DNA from: Caecitellus pseudoparvulus
Lineage: Eukaryota; Bigyra: Bicosoecida
Assembly (NCBI GenBank): GCA_965644315.1
Contig: CBFFRQ010000030.1
Location: forward strand, 310,001 to 374,000
DNA length: 64,000 nt
Direction of reading: 5' to 3'
This document shows positions 10,607 to 21,250 of the stretch, in pieces. The notes below the pieces were generated by a model. It was given only the letters and a program-made list of their open reading frames with translations. It was not told the DNA's origin and did not search any database. Position numbers and translations under genes: made by a program. Position 1 is the first letter of the stretch, and every line of letters begins with the position of its first letter.

Positions 10607-13352
10607 ATGTCTGAGCTGAACGAATTGCTGCACATTGAGAACCCAGAGCTGGACCAGCTGCCAGGGACTAAGCTGCCCGTGCGTGAGGCGGCTCGGCCGA
10701 GGCAGCCAGCGTTTCACTGCCCGTTTCACTGCCGCTGGCGCCCGTTGCTTGGCGCAGGAAGTGAAGGCCAGCCCGCTGCAGAAGTTCCAGCACTTTGCCA
10801 CGCTCTATGTGCAATACCTGCAAGTGTTCCGCAACTTGGAGAAGTGCTACCACTTCACGAAGCACCCGCAGAAACGCAAGGACTTGAAGGAGATCCTGGA
10901 GACGGTCATGGTGCGCGTGCTGCAGCTGCGGCACTCCATCGTGTACTGGAACCCGCCCTTCCCAGACTGCGAGGTGACGACCGCCCCCCAGTTCCCCGTG
11001 CCCTGGCTGTACGTGCAGCTGGACGACCTGCTGCAGGACCTGAAGCTGCAGCCCGAGGCGCTTGACGTGCCCGTGCCGGCGTACTTCCTGGAGGACGACG
11101 CCCGGCGCATTGCGGACCGGGACCTGACGGTGGAGGGGTACATGAAGACGTCCCTGGGCACCGACAAGGTGCTAGTGGAGCTGGAGGGCGTGTTCGAGGA
11201 CCTCACCCCTGCCCTCAGCGTGCAGGATGCCCTGCGAATCCTCATGCGCAACGAGCGAGGGCGGCAGGGCCTGCAGCGCGCCCTGGCCCGCCGCAAGGTG
11301 AAGGAGGAGGACGAAGCCATGAAGCGCCTGGCAGCAGCGGGGGCGGCGGGGGCGGACCTGGGCGCCGGGGAGATGGATGAGGAGACGGCAGCTGCCATGA
11401 TCCAGAAGGTGTTCCGGGGCGCCCTGGCTCGGCGCCGGGCGGTGAAGGCGCGAGATGAGGAGCTGGTGTTCCTGGGCATGAAGCCGGCGCCAGGGGACAG
11501 GCTGGCGGCGCTGGAAGCCGCCATTGACGAGACCACACGCATGGTGAAGGAGGAGCAGGTGGAGCATGCGGCGGCGTACGTGGATGCGTATGGCAGCGTG
11601 CGCGAGCGGCTGCGGGCGGAGGAGGGGCCGGAGGTGCGCGACAAACACACCAAGGCCGTCATGGACTGGTACATGGGGCAGAGGGAAGAAGCCATGAAGG
11701 TGGAGAGCCTGGAGCCGTTCCGGGCCATGCTGGCGGCACAGGCGCCGGAGGAGGCCAAGGCGGAGGAAGCACTGGCTGCGGCGGCAGGGGCGGCGGCGGC
11801 GGCGGCCAAGGGTGGTGGCAAGAAGGACAAGAAGAAGGGCGGCGGCGGCAAGAAGAAGAAGAGCAAGGTGCCGCTGCTGCAGCAGTTCAACGAGGCGGAG
11901 GTGCCGGAGGTGCCGCTGACTGGGCCCACTCCGTGGACGCGGCGCATGGAGCGGCACCTGCGCGAGTATGAGGCAGTGTGGCGGGACCGGCCCGAGGAGC
12001 ACAATCTGGCGCAGAAGCACGAGGACGCCATCATTGCAGCTGAGCTGCGGCCGGAGGTGCATGCGGAGGTGCGGGCAGAGGTGGAGGAGGCGCTGGAGGC
12101 CATGATCGCGAATGTGAACAAGCTGGCCCCAGAGAAGAAGAAGAAGAAGAAGAAGGGCAAGAAGGGCAAGAAAGGAAAGAAGGGCAAGAAGGGCAAGAAA
12201 GGCAAGAAGCTGCCCGGGGAAGCGGGCTGCGCGGGGGTGGACCTGGGGCAGATGATGTCCATCCTCGTGCAGAACAAAATTATCAACACGCGCAAGGAAG
12301 GCGCGCGTGTCTCCGACTTCCTGGGCGAGTTCAACTACCTCGGCTCGGCGTACGTGAACACCAACACGCCGGGGCAGCGCAACGCGGCGGGCGTGTGGCT
12401 GCCCCCCGACCCCTCCGCCTCCCAGCTGCGCTCCCTGGTCAGCGAGCTGATCATCCTGCCACTGGGCAGCGCCCGGGCTCGACAGGAGGTGAACCAGTAC
12501 ATGGTGGACCAGGGCATGGGCCCCCTGCCCAAGTCCTTCCTGCTGTACGGCCCCCACGGAGCGGGCAAGACTGCCATGGTGCAGGCTGTGGCCGCCCAGA
12601 CGGGCGCCATGCTCATCAACCTGTCCGCTGGTAACATCGCCAGCAAGTTCGCGGGGCCGGGGGAGGCCGCCAAGCTGCTGCACATGGCCTTCACCCTGGC
12701 CAAGGACCCGACGCTGGGCCCCGCCGTCATCTACATCGACGAGGTGGAGAAGGTGGTGCCGGACCTGGGCAAGAAGAAGAAGGTGACGGAGGGGCCGGGG
12801 CGCTTCAAGAAGGACTTGCAGGCGTACATCAACTGGCTGGCGCCAGAGGACGCCGTCACCGTCATCTGCGCGACGGCGGAGCCGTGGAAGCTGGACAAGA
12901 AGCTCCTGCACGCGTACTTCCACAGAGGCCTGTACATGCCCGAGCCAGACGCAGGCAGCCGCCTCATCGCCTGGTCCCATGCCTTGGAGACCCGCCTGGC
13001 ATCCGTGGGCGCCTCGCTGCCGCCCTCCTTCGACCTCTCCACCCTCGCCCACATCTCGTCGGGGTACACGGCAGGGTCCATCTTCAAGACTGTGCAGGCG
13101 GTGCTGACTGAGCGGCGCCTGGAGCGCCTGAGCAAGCGCAAGCTGACTGAGTCGGAGTTCGTCACGATGCTGTCTCGCTGCGTGCGGGTGGTGTCCAGCA
13201 CCGCCGCCCAGGACGGCAAGCTGGAGAGCAAGGAGGAGTACCTCAAGTTCCACATGGACTTCAACGGCCTCACGCGTGCTGTGGAGATCAGCTCGGCGCT
13301 GAACCGGGGCGAGGAGCCGGGCAAGAAGGGCAAGAAGGGCAAGAAGAAGTAA
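10607..13352 (+). CDS. DRC11: DRC11 / IQCA1, nexin-dynein regulatory complex AAA protein
   Basis: Two exons: 10607-10678 (MSELNELLHIEN...GTKLP) and 10758-13352 (EVKASPLQKFQ...), with a 79-bp gtgcgt...gcag intron; about 888 residues. DRC11/IQCA1 is a subunit of the axonemal nexin-dynein regulatory complex that regulates ciliary bending. The N-terminal block YFLEDDARR near residue 120-140 is typical. An IQ motif (MIQKVFRGALARRR) sits near residue 235. The AAA module has Walker A (GPHGAGKT, near 620) and Walker B (AVIYIDEVEKV, near 680). There are two unusually long Lys-Gly runs, one just upstream of the AAA module and one forming the C-terminal tail (GKKGKKGKKK). Length matches the family. The start was chosen because the short first exon splices in phase onto the conserved block. 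Confidence 0.9.
12132..12209 (+). repeat. Lys/Gly-coding simple repeat inside DRC11
   Basis: About 75 bp of aag/ggc triplets coding for poly-Lys followed by KKGKKGKKG units. A shorter copy of the same pattern ends the protein. It is in frame and probably tolerated as a charged linker. Confidence 0.8.
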
Positions 13353-13479
13353 GGGGGGCAGCAGGCAAGTGCAGGCAATGCATTCTTCGCGAGCCCCAAA
13401 GCAACAGGGCAGTACACACGTAAACAGATGGCGGCAGGTAGGTTCAAGTTCCAGGCGTGGGAGCAGGCGGGCGGGCGGC

Positions 13480-15268
13480 TCAGCCCTGCCACCGCACATG
13501 TGGCTGCAGGGACTGCGCCATGCCCTGCACCGCAGCAGCCAGAGCGGGGCCCTGCAAGGCATCCGCACTGACGGGGCGTGGGGAGCTCCAGCCATCCCCC
13601 TCCCCCACCTCTGACGTCAGGGCGTACAGGCTGTTGCTGCTGGTGCCTCGCCGCAGGGGCAGCGCCGGCAAGGCGTCACGCCCCCCCCAGCCCGGCCCTG
13701 GAGAGGCGCTTGTGGTGGGGAGGGCGGGCGCGTGCAGCGGCAGGCCCGGCAGCAGTGGGGCCAGCTGGGGTGCAGCTGGCCGGGGCGGACGGGCGGGGTC
13801 CGGGGCAGGCGCAGCCAAGTCCACATCCTCATCCTCCTCCTCCGCATCCCCCTCCGCCCAGCCGGGCTGGTCGCCTGGCACGAAGGGGGAGGGTGCCGCA
13901 CTGAGCGTGGGGCTGTCGGCCTCGCCGCCCCCCAGCGCCTCACTCATCTCTGCCGACGTCCGGGAGCTGCGTGCGACGCTGGCGCTCTCGAAGGGGGGCA
14001 CGTCAGCGGCCACGGGGGGCAGGACGGCAGGCAGCGGCACGCCCGAGGGCGGCAGAGGCGACGCCGTGGCGGCGGCAGAGGCGACAGCACCCTGGCCTGC
14101 CACGCCACGGGTCTGCTCTGCAGCGGTCACCTCGGTCTGCGCGTCGTGGGTCACTCGTCGGGCCGCCCCTGCCACGGCCCAATCAGGCACCGGCCGGACA
14201 TTGGCTTGGGGAATGACGCCGCGAGACACGAGCTCTGCTTCGTATGCGGCGAGCTGGCGCAGGAAGCCAATGTTGGGCATGATGACGGGGCGGCGTGCTC
14301 GCAAGAGCTCCAAACACGATGCCAGTGCGTGCCCTTGGGACATGAGAAACGCAGCGATGAGCGTTGCCGACCTGCTCTTGCCTGCGAAGCAGTGCACCAG
14401 CACCGAGCCCCCTGCGGCCAGCGCTGAGGCAATCCAGGCCGAACTCTCTTCGAAGTGTGCCCTGATGTCTTGTGTGGGGGCGTCCAGAAGGGGCACCGTC
14501 TTGCTTTCAACCGCCGGAGCTGGCGGCTTCAACGACGCTGCTGCCGTCAAAACATGCGTCACCCGGACGGGGCACGTGCCCTCCCGCACAGCCACCGCAG
14601 CGCCAATAGAGCCAATGTATAGATCTGCAGGACAAAGCAGGTGCAGGGGTGTGTTGGACTGCAGCAGGTGCGCGGAGGGGTGACGCTGGCGCGCTTCCTG
14701 TGCGCTGGCGTTGAAACCGCACAGGTGCAGTGCACTTGCCAGGCACAGGCAGTGCTGCAAAGCACGACGAGGAGCACCCGAGCACTTTGACGCCGAACAG
14801 GTGGCAGGTGAGCCCACACTCGGGGAGCAGTGGGACATTGCTCAGACAGGGCGCAGCCCACCCTGCCACGCCGAGGAGCAACACATGCCGCAAAAAGGCT
14901 TGGGAGGTGCAGTGCACATGTTTCGACGGCAGGGACGGAAGGGCTCAGTCGAAGCTGATGTGCCCAGCTCCCACACGGGCACAGCGCCAGACACACACAT
15001 CCACGCACTTGGGATGATCTCCGCGGGCACTGCATCATCTTTGGCGAACCTGGACACCAAAATGCCTGCGGTGATGGCAGCATGAGGAAGTGCAGTGCAC
15101 ATGGCCTTCCGCGCACACGTGTAAGGAAAGGGTGCGTGGCGAGGGTATCGAAACAGGGCACCCACACTTGAGGAGGAGGAACATGATCTCGCTGCGCTCC
15201 TTGGACTTGACATGGAACAGGTCCAGCCACTTCCCTGCACGCTGCGCGACGGTTGACTTGCCCTCCAT
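13480..15268 (-). CDS. dual-specificity (DSP-type) protein phosphatase
   Basis: Three exons: 15268-15166 (MEGKSTVAQR...), 15065-15009 and 14624-13480, about 434 residues. The junctions are convincing because the last one rebuilds EIIP|NLYIGS, the canonical start of a DSP domain. The domain (roughly residues 50-190) has the signature HCFAGKSRS, that is HCX5R with the catalytic Cys and Arg, and a plausible general-acid Asp in PLLDAPTQD. The family dephosphorylates phosphotyrosine and phosphothreonine, often on MAP kinases. The first 34 residues form a helical basic region. The C-terminal ~240 residues are low-complexity, Pro/Ala/Ser-rich and acidic, with no domain seen. The second intron is 384 bp, long for this genome. 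The start is inferred; the phosphatase call is firm. Confidence 0.85.
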
Positions 15269-15520
15269 GCTCCGAGGATGTCTGAAGTTCCTACAGAGCA
15301 GTGGCAGCCCAGGGCTGCGGCTCCTTACAAGCCCGCAATGGGCTGGTGGGACAGAAGATACATGAAAAGGAAGTGTGGCACAGCACCAAGCGGCAGTTCG
15401 GGAGGGCGTTGGAGTGTAGTGCAGTCTGCACTATTGCTGCGTGCGCGGAAATTGGCCGCCACACCCCCCTTCGTCCGTGCCGTGACAAGGTGCATTCCGA
15501 GCGCAGCGAAGGCGAGGCGC

Positions 15521-16366
15521 TCATGAGTGGTGCTTGTGGGACTTCTTCTTGCCCTTGCTGCGCCCCTTGTAGGAGGAACTGCCGGACTTGGAGGCCTTGC
15601 CTGTGGACGCAGTGGCCGACACGGCAGCGCCAGAGTCCTGGGACCACATGAACAGAGCAATGGCTGTGCCCACGACAGCAAAGACGAAGACGATGTTCTC
15701 CGTTGCCTGGCTCGTGCTTTCCCAGTCCATCTCACCCGACTCGTACATCTCCACAGTCTGGTTGTAGAAGGTGATGGGGGCAGCGTTGCGCCCGTTGCCG
15801 ACGGTGTAGAAGATGTGGAACATCATCTGGAAGCTTTGGGCGGGCGTGCCGGGAGGCATGCGGAAGCGGTACGCGTAGGACACTTCCGAGTCACCCGCGA
15901 TGGTCTCATTCACTGGGATGCCCGTGAAGTTCATAACAACGTTGCCCTCCACCGGGTCGTTCAGCGTGCCAAACATGCCGGTCACGTTCAGCACCTCGTC
16001 CCCATCGTTCACAAGGGTGCACACAACTGCCATGTCCTTGTTGATGGCGATGCGGCCCTGAGGGGCTCCCACCAGGTGGGACGTCGCAAACACCACGGGG
16101 CCAGAGGGAGTGCCAAACTGCGCGAACTCGCTGGCAGCGCCGTACATGTCCTCCTCCTCCTCCTCCATGTCAGCGAACAGGTCCCCCATGTCATCCGCGG
16201 CACCTGCATCATCCACTTCGACTTCTACGTCGGCCAATGCACCTGTAAGTGGCCACGTTCACGGGTGCGGCAGGGCAGCTTGGCGGTACTGCTGCGGTCT
16301 TTGTGCCTCACCAGCTGCCAGCACGCCAAGTGCCAGCAGCACCAGCAGGCGCTGCTGAGTCATCAT
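15521..16366 (-). CDS. SSR1: translocon-associated protein subunit alpha (TRAP-alpha / SSR1)
   Basis: Exon 1 (16366-16312) encodes MMTQQRLLVLLALGVLAA, a clear signal peptide; a 69-bp gtgagg...acag intron leads to exon 2 (16242-15521). Total about 258 residues. After the signal peptide comes an acidic segment (DMEEEEEDMYG), then a lumenal beta-rich domain with NVTGMFG and N-glycosylation sequons (NVT, NFT, NET, NQT), one transmembrane helix (IVFVFAVVGTAIALFMW) and a basic cytosolic tail (GRSKGKKKSHKHH). This is the standard TRAP-alpha plan: a single-pass ER protein that sits by Sec61 and helps substrates enter the translocon. Length and topology match the family. Confidence 0.88.
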
Positions 16367-16686
16367 ACTTGGTGCACAGGTGCGTTTGCGATCACAGTCC
16401 CAAACACTGCGGCGAGGGAGGAGCGCTGGGTGTGCCCCGCATGCAGCTGTTGGCGAGGTGTCGGTGCAGTGGCACTCGACACGTGTGGTGCAGGCGCTGG
16501 GCTCACCTGCTCAAGGCGAAAGTGGGGCTGCCCTGCTGTGCGGGCTCATACTGACTGGCAGGGTGTGCGTGGAAGGTGGGTTATTTGAGAGTGGAGGGCA
16601 GATGGCAGTGCCAGCCTGAGCGGGTGCATTTCAGCCGCAAGAAGCGGGGAAGCGCACTCACGCGCCCGGGAGCTGCAGTAGCCAGC
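16367..16686. other. spacer upstream of TRAP-alpha, downstream of RPL5
   Basis: 320 bp between two minus-strand genes; it holds the RPL5 3' UTR and the TRAP-alpha promoter. No gene or structured element is recognised. Confidence 0.4.
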
Positions 16687-18212
16687 TTACTCGTCGTCGC
16701 CACCGACGACCGCCAGGAGCTCCTGCACGCGAGAAGCCATGGCAGCCTTCTTGTCGGACTGGTACTTCTCCCAGCGTGCGGCGACCTTGGCGCGGCGCTC
16801 GTCACCGGAGATCTTCTTGGTCTTCTTGGTCTTGGCCTTGAGCTCAGCAGAGACGGTGAAGGGCTTCTTGGGGGCAGCCACGGGGTCCGCGCGGATGGCG
16901 GCGTGCACCTCGGCGAGCTTGGTGGGGTAGGTCTCCTCAGTCAGGCCGGCAGCGGCGTACTTGGAGAACTGCTGCTGGTTGCGGGCGGCGACACCCTCAC
17001 CCTCAGCCAGAGCACCGTCAGCGACAGCGGTGATCCACTCGCCCAGGGTCTCACCCATGATGCGGCGGCGGTGCTCCTCAGGCTCCCAGCGCTCATCCTC
17101 CTCCTCGGCCTTGCGGTCGTAGCCGGGGAAGTTCTTCACGTTGTGGGGCACATCCAGGCCACCGTCAACGGCACCCTTCAGGGCGCCGAAGACGCGGTTG
17201 CCCACGGTGGTGGCGCGCACACCCACATCCAGGTAGGCACGGAAGGGACGGCGCACGTGGTCGTCGTCATCCAGGCGGTCCATCTCGGTGTAGTAGTCGT
17301 CCTCGGCGACCCAGTAGGTGTTCTTCTTGCGCTGGCCGGCGTGCTCAGCCTCGTCAGCCTCGAACGTGACGATGTCGCCGGTCACCTCCATGTTGCCCTT
17401 GTACGCCTCACCCAGGTGTCCCTCGCGCTGCTTGCCACCGGCCTCGGTGACAGTCTGCTTCAGGCTGGTCAGCAGGCGGCGGGCCAGCAGCAGACCAGTG
17501 CAGTAGGCAGCGGAGTAGTTCTTCAGGCCGACGGTCAGGCCGTAGCGGGGCAGCTCCGAGGAGTAGGCGGCAGCCACGGTGACATCGCCGTTGACACCAG
17601 TGCGCACAATCTGGGTGATGACGTAGCGGTTGGTGATGCGCACGACCAGGCGGTGCTTGGGGGTCTGGTACTTGTTCTTGTCCTGGACCACCAGCTTGTG
17701 GCGCTGGGCGTAGTCAGTCTTGCCCTCTGCGCACGTCAGCACAAAAGGGTGCATGCATCACTTGACAAATGTAGATATCAATCACAAACCGGTAAATGAG
17801 GGCGGCCGCGTGCAGCGGAGGGCGACAAAAGAGCGTGCGCACGACGCAAGCGTGTGGCTGCTGCACAATTCCGCCGCTCACGCCGGTGCGCATCGGGCAG
17901 CTGCAACGCCGCGCCCGCTACGTGCTTGCAAGCCAGTGTCAGCACAAGAACAAGCAACTGGGCCAGCTGGCTCTGGCACCATGCACACACGGCCACATGC
18001 GGCGCAACAGCAAGTGCAGCAGGCGTGCTGCAGCGGCTCAAGACACGTACCACGGCGGCGGCGGAACTTGGTCTGGAACCGCTTGAAGTAAGACTTCGTC
18101 TTGGTGATCTTGATGTAAGGCTGTGCAAGGATGGCCGAGTGGGTGAGGCGACGGCAAGGGGCGCAGTGGATGCTCGGAAGTGCCCTGCGGAAAAAGCGCT
18201 GGCACGCACCAT
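16687..18212 (-). CDS. RPL5: 60S ribosomal protein L5 (uL18)
   Basis: Three coding exons: the ATG alone (18212-18210), 18120-18051 (PYIKITKTKSYFKRFQ), and 17726-16687, about 370 residues. The junctions restore KFRRRREGKTDYAQRHKLV, the invariant RPL5 N-terminal block. Further hallmarks are VQDKNKYQTPKHRLVVR, YSAAYCTGLLLARRLL, VFGALKGAVDGG and FPGYD. uL18 binds 5S rRNA and enters the large subunit as the 5S RNP. The protein is longer than the ~300-residue norm: there is an acidic insertion with an EDDYYTEMDRLDDDD block mid-protein and a longer Lys-rich C-terminus. Codon use is visibly more biased than that of its neighbours, as expected for high expression. The second intron (324 bp) shows no recognisable snoRNA. 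Confidence 0.95.
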
Positions 18213-18370
18213 GGCTGATGCTGTTGTTGGAGAACGCGTCGCCTGGGCGAGGGGTGACACAACACTCGGAGGCTAAATTATAGGGGTCTGAAAAAGTGAC
18301 GCTCTCACGCGGACTGCGCCGCCTCCTCTGCCACAGGGTGAGAGGGGGTGTGCACTGTTCCGCTGCCCCC

Positions 18371-18430
18371 TCAGGGCCTGCTGCGCCCCCGGCCTCGCCC
18401 GCGCCCGCGCCCACGCCCGCGAGTCGCTCG
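18371..18430 (-). repeat. RG-dipeptide coding repeat at C-terminus of PH-TPR protein
   Basis: A GC-only run of alternating cgc/ggg-type codons encodes a GRGRGRGRG-like tail. RG tails usually bind RNA or are arginine-methylated; here it is only a sequence observation. Confidence 0.7.
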
Positions 18431-20986
18431 CGCAGAAACTGAGCGCCCATATGCCCCGAGCTGGCGTTTGAACATCTTCTCTTGCTTGGCTGCCCGAGCA
18501 GCCTCGGCACCCCGTGCAGCCTCTGCCTCGGCCAACTCCTCCTTGGACATCTTGGCCGCCTCGGCCCGCATGGCAGCCTGGCGTTGCTCCTCCTCGCGCT
18601 TTTGTTTCGCCTTGAGCATACGAAAGAATTGTTTCGAGCGGTCCTCCGCAGTCCCAGCGGTGGTGTGCCACTCCATGTCCAGCACGGCAGCATCCATCAC
18701 AGCCATGCTTGCTCGGGGTCGCCGCGGGGGTCGCGGGCCTGAATCTGGGATAGGGGCAGCGGGCGCCTCCGGGAGCTGTGGAGCTGCAAGGCTCTCTTGA
18801 TGGGCAGCCAGCAGCTCTTCTTGTGCTTCAAGGTGTACCTCATCGACCTGGCCCCGGCACTGCTGCTGGCTGAGGGCCGGGGAGCGCAGGTGAGCAGCAT
18901 CTCCCCCCCCCTGCCCGGCAGCTGCGGCGCCCCGAGCGCCTGACTCTGCGGGGGGAAACGCCCCTGTCCCATCTGGAGGAGGGGGGTCCACATGTGAGAG
19001 GCTCTCCATGGCTTGGCGTGCTTTGCGCAGGGATTCCGCGGCGGCGTCCAGCTTCCCCAGCTTGCGCTGCACGATGGCCAGCAGCAACAGGGCCTGATCC
19101 CCAGCTTCAGTGCACTCCGCCGCACGACGGTAGCACTTCTCTGCAGCCCTCAGGAGAGAGAGGTCCACCCCATCTGCTGAATGCGGGAAGTCCATCGTGG
19201 CTACTTCCTTGGGGACTGCGGCTTGCCACTGGCGCTCACGAAGCTTACCCACGCCGATGAACACGCGGGGGTTGGACGGAAAAGCCCCTTGGAGAGTCAA
19301 AAATTGAGCAGAAGCGAGAACAAACTCCCCTGCTACGGTCAGCCCGTGAGCATACTGCAGCCGGTACGCGAGGGCGCCAGGGCACAGGTGTGTGAGTGCT
19401 TTCAGGTGCTTCAGAGCAGCTGCAGCGTCGCCTGGCCCTCGCCGACTTTGAAGTGCTGCCGCTGCGTTAGCATGCGCGATCTCCACACCCCCATCAACAT
19501 CAGCCGCGGCCACGTACTGCTTGATGGCTGCGTCGAGGTTTCCCTTCCGCTCGTACACCAGGCCCAAGTTGACGTACGCCCAAACGGCGTCGGGGTTGTG
19601 CTTGACTGCCGATGCAAAATGCTGCACGGCTGCATCAGCGTCTCCAGAACCCAGCGCAACCTCGCCCAAGAGTGTGTGGGCATCGGCGTTGAAAGGGTCG
19701 ACGTCCAGCACCCGCTTAACAGCTGACATGCACTCGACGTCCCGCTCACCGACATGCAGAAGGTGTGCCAGCTTCAGAATAACCTTGGTGTTGCGGCCTT
19801 CTGCTGCGAAGTCTGCATCGTGCAGAGCGGCCATGGCCGCTTCTGTGTCCCCCTTGGCTTCCAGCAAAGCCGCCAGCTCGGTGTTGCCCAGGACTGAAGC
19901 AGGCACATTGCTCACAGCCTCCTTCAGCACCTCGATGGCTTCATCCGACTTTCCTTGCCGAGAGAGAGTGATCCCCAACAAGATCCCAGCATGGGGCGCA
20001 GCACCTGCCTCGAACGCTTCACGCATCGCGGACACCAGACCTGCAGCACCACTGCGCCGAACGTGCGCGAGCTGCTGCAAGCCGCAGTACCAGAACTCCA
20101 CGTCTCGGAGGCTGTTGCACAAGAGGTTCAACTGCCGGGAATCCTCAGAGGCGTAAACAGTGATGGCAAGGCGCTGCATGTGTTGTGGGGAGCTGTCCGC
20201 CCCTCCCCCTGCGCCACTTCCTTGCACCTTCGCTGCCGCAGCACGCTTCAACAGCGACAGCCACATGCCTTTCTCGGCCAAGTTGGCAGCTTCCAGCAGC
20301 CTGGTGCCACTTGCTGACGCAGACGGGTACTGGATCTCGAAGGCCAATCCACCAGTGTCTACGACTTTGGCACCCGAGAGGGGCAGGGTGCCTTTCAGCT
20401 CCCCTTTGTCCGGTGACTTGAAGTACTGCAGGACATTGCCGCTCAGAACAAACCAACGCCGATTCCACTGCATCAGCGACATGCTGCTGGGCTTCTTGAG
20501 CAACCAGCCGCTCACCATTTCGTCCCCCAGGGAGGCAGCTTCGGAGCGCAGAGACATGGCCTCCTTTCTGAACCCTTCACTCGCGCAGAACTTCTGCCAA
20601 GAATCGTCACGGGTCATCCCAGCAATGACTGCCGCAATGGCATCCACGTCCAAAAAGTGGCTGCTGGCTGTGCTCTTCGAAGGAATCCAGACGACGGTGC
20701 GGTCATCTGGGGCCAGTTGAAAGTGCCGCTGCAGTACAGGGTGGGCATGGGCTGGCGTGCAGCGCGTCGCGCTCCAGTGCTTCAGGGTGACCTCACCTTC
20801 ATAGGTTTGCCTTTTGATCCAATTTTCACCAAGGGTCCACCTGTTGGGGCGCCACAGGAAATGCAAGGGCCGTGGCGCTTGTGACTCCATCGCTTCAATT
20901 CCGCACACCTTACCTGTACGCATGGCACGCAACACTTCCGGGAGGGGCAGCGCCGCAGCCCAATCATCATCTGCCTCTGCAGCCAT
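18371..20986 (-). CDS. PH-domain and TPR-repeat protein
   Basis: A single open frame of about 871 residues from ATG at 20986 (MAAEADDDW). After a ~150-residue N-terminal region with a tryptophan-rich block (LHFLWRPNRWTLGENW) there is a PH domain opening GWLLKKPSSMSLMQWNRRWF and ending in the conserved Trp (AEKGMWLSLLKRA), which predicts phosphoinositide or membrane binding. A TPR array follows, with units such as PDAVWAYVNLGLVYERKGNLDAA. The C-terminus is a Glu/Ala-rich helix and then an RG dipeptide run. A perfect donor (acag|gtaaggt) followed 36 nt later by cacaag lies near 20913-20878 in frame; it is too short for a confident intron. I do not recognise an orthologue. Function is likely scaffolding. 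Confidence 0.75.
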   Translation of the reverse strand: MAAEADDDWAAALPLPEVLRAMRTGKVCGIEAMESQAPRPLHFLWRPNRWTLGENWIKRQTYEGEVTLKHWSATRCTPAHAHPVLQRHFQLAPDDRTVVWIPSKSTASSHFLDVDAIAAVIAGMTRDDSWQKFCASEGFRKEAMSLRSEAASLGDEMVSGWLLKKPSSMSLMQWNRRWFVLSGNVLQYFKSPDKGELKGTLPLSGAKVVDTGGLAFEIQYPSASASGTRLLEAANLAEKGMWLSLLKRAAAAKVQGSGAGGGADSSPQHMQRLAITVYASEDSRQLNLLCNSLRDVEFWYCGLQQLAHVRRSGAAGLVSAMREAFEAGAAPHAGILLGITLSRQGKSDEAIEVLKEAVSNVPASVLGNTELAALLEAKGDTEAAMAALHDADFAAEGRNTKVILKLAHLLHVGERDVECMSAVKRVLDVDPFNADAHTLLGEVALGSGDADAAVQHFASAVKHNPDAVWAYVNLGLVYERKGNLDAAIKQYVAAADVDGGVEIAHANAAAALQSRRGPGDAAAALKHLKALTHLCPGALAYRLQYAHGLTVAGEFVLASAQFLTLQGAFPSNPRVFIGVGKLRERQWQAAVPKEVATMDFPHSADGVDLSLLRAAEKCYRRAAECTEAGDQALLLLAIVQRKLGKLDAAAESLRKARQAMESLSHVDPPPPDGTGAFPPAESGARGAAAAGQGGGDAAHLRSPALSQQQCRGQVDEVHLEAQEELLAAHQESLAAPQLPEAPAAPIPDSGPRPPRRPRASMAVMDAAVLDMEWHTTAGTAEDRSKQFFRMLKAKQKREEEQRQAAMRAEAAKMSKEELAEAEAARGAEAARAAKQEKMFKRQLGAYGRSVSARATRGRGRGRGRGRGRSRP

Positions 20987-21250
20987 GATACCGCGCCCCC
21001 TTTCAAGTTCTTCAAGGGAGACAAGGTTCCGGCGGCCGCAGATGAAAACGGTGCACTGTACTGAAGCTGGCTGGACTTCCTGCCTGCCACGCCAGGAAAG
21101 CAAGCTACCCAGCCCTGACTGGTCGCCTGCTCGGCACTACGTTGATGGCGCATCAACTTTCACCAAAGTCGTGCCTGTGCCTTGGCTCCTTCGAAAATGC
21201 GTTTTGTCCTGACTGTCCACGCACACCATCTGAGCCCGCGTTGGGAAGGG

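Noticed and set aside
10847-12334. 495-residue antisense frame over DRC11
   Set aside because: Low-complexity Ser/Phe sequence arising from the reverse complement of Lys and Gly codons.
11172-13595. 807-residue antisense open frame over DRC11
   Set aside because: His/Leu/Arg-rich translation with no domain; it mirrors the strongly biased codons of the real plus-strand gene.
16576-17799. 407-residue plus-strand frame over RPL5
   Set aside because: Val/Leu/Gly-rich shadow of the highly biased RPL5 codons.
17727-18050. snoRNA in the RPL5 second intron
   Set aside because: A tgatg-like stretch is present but without a matching D box and terminal stem.
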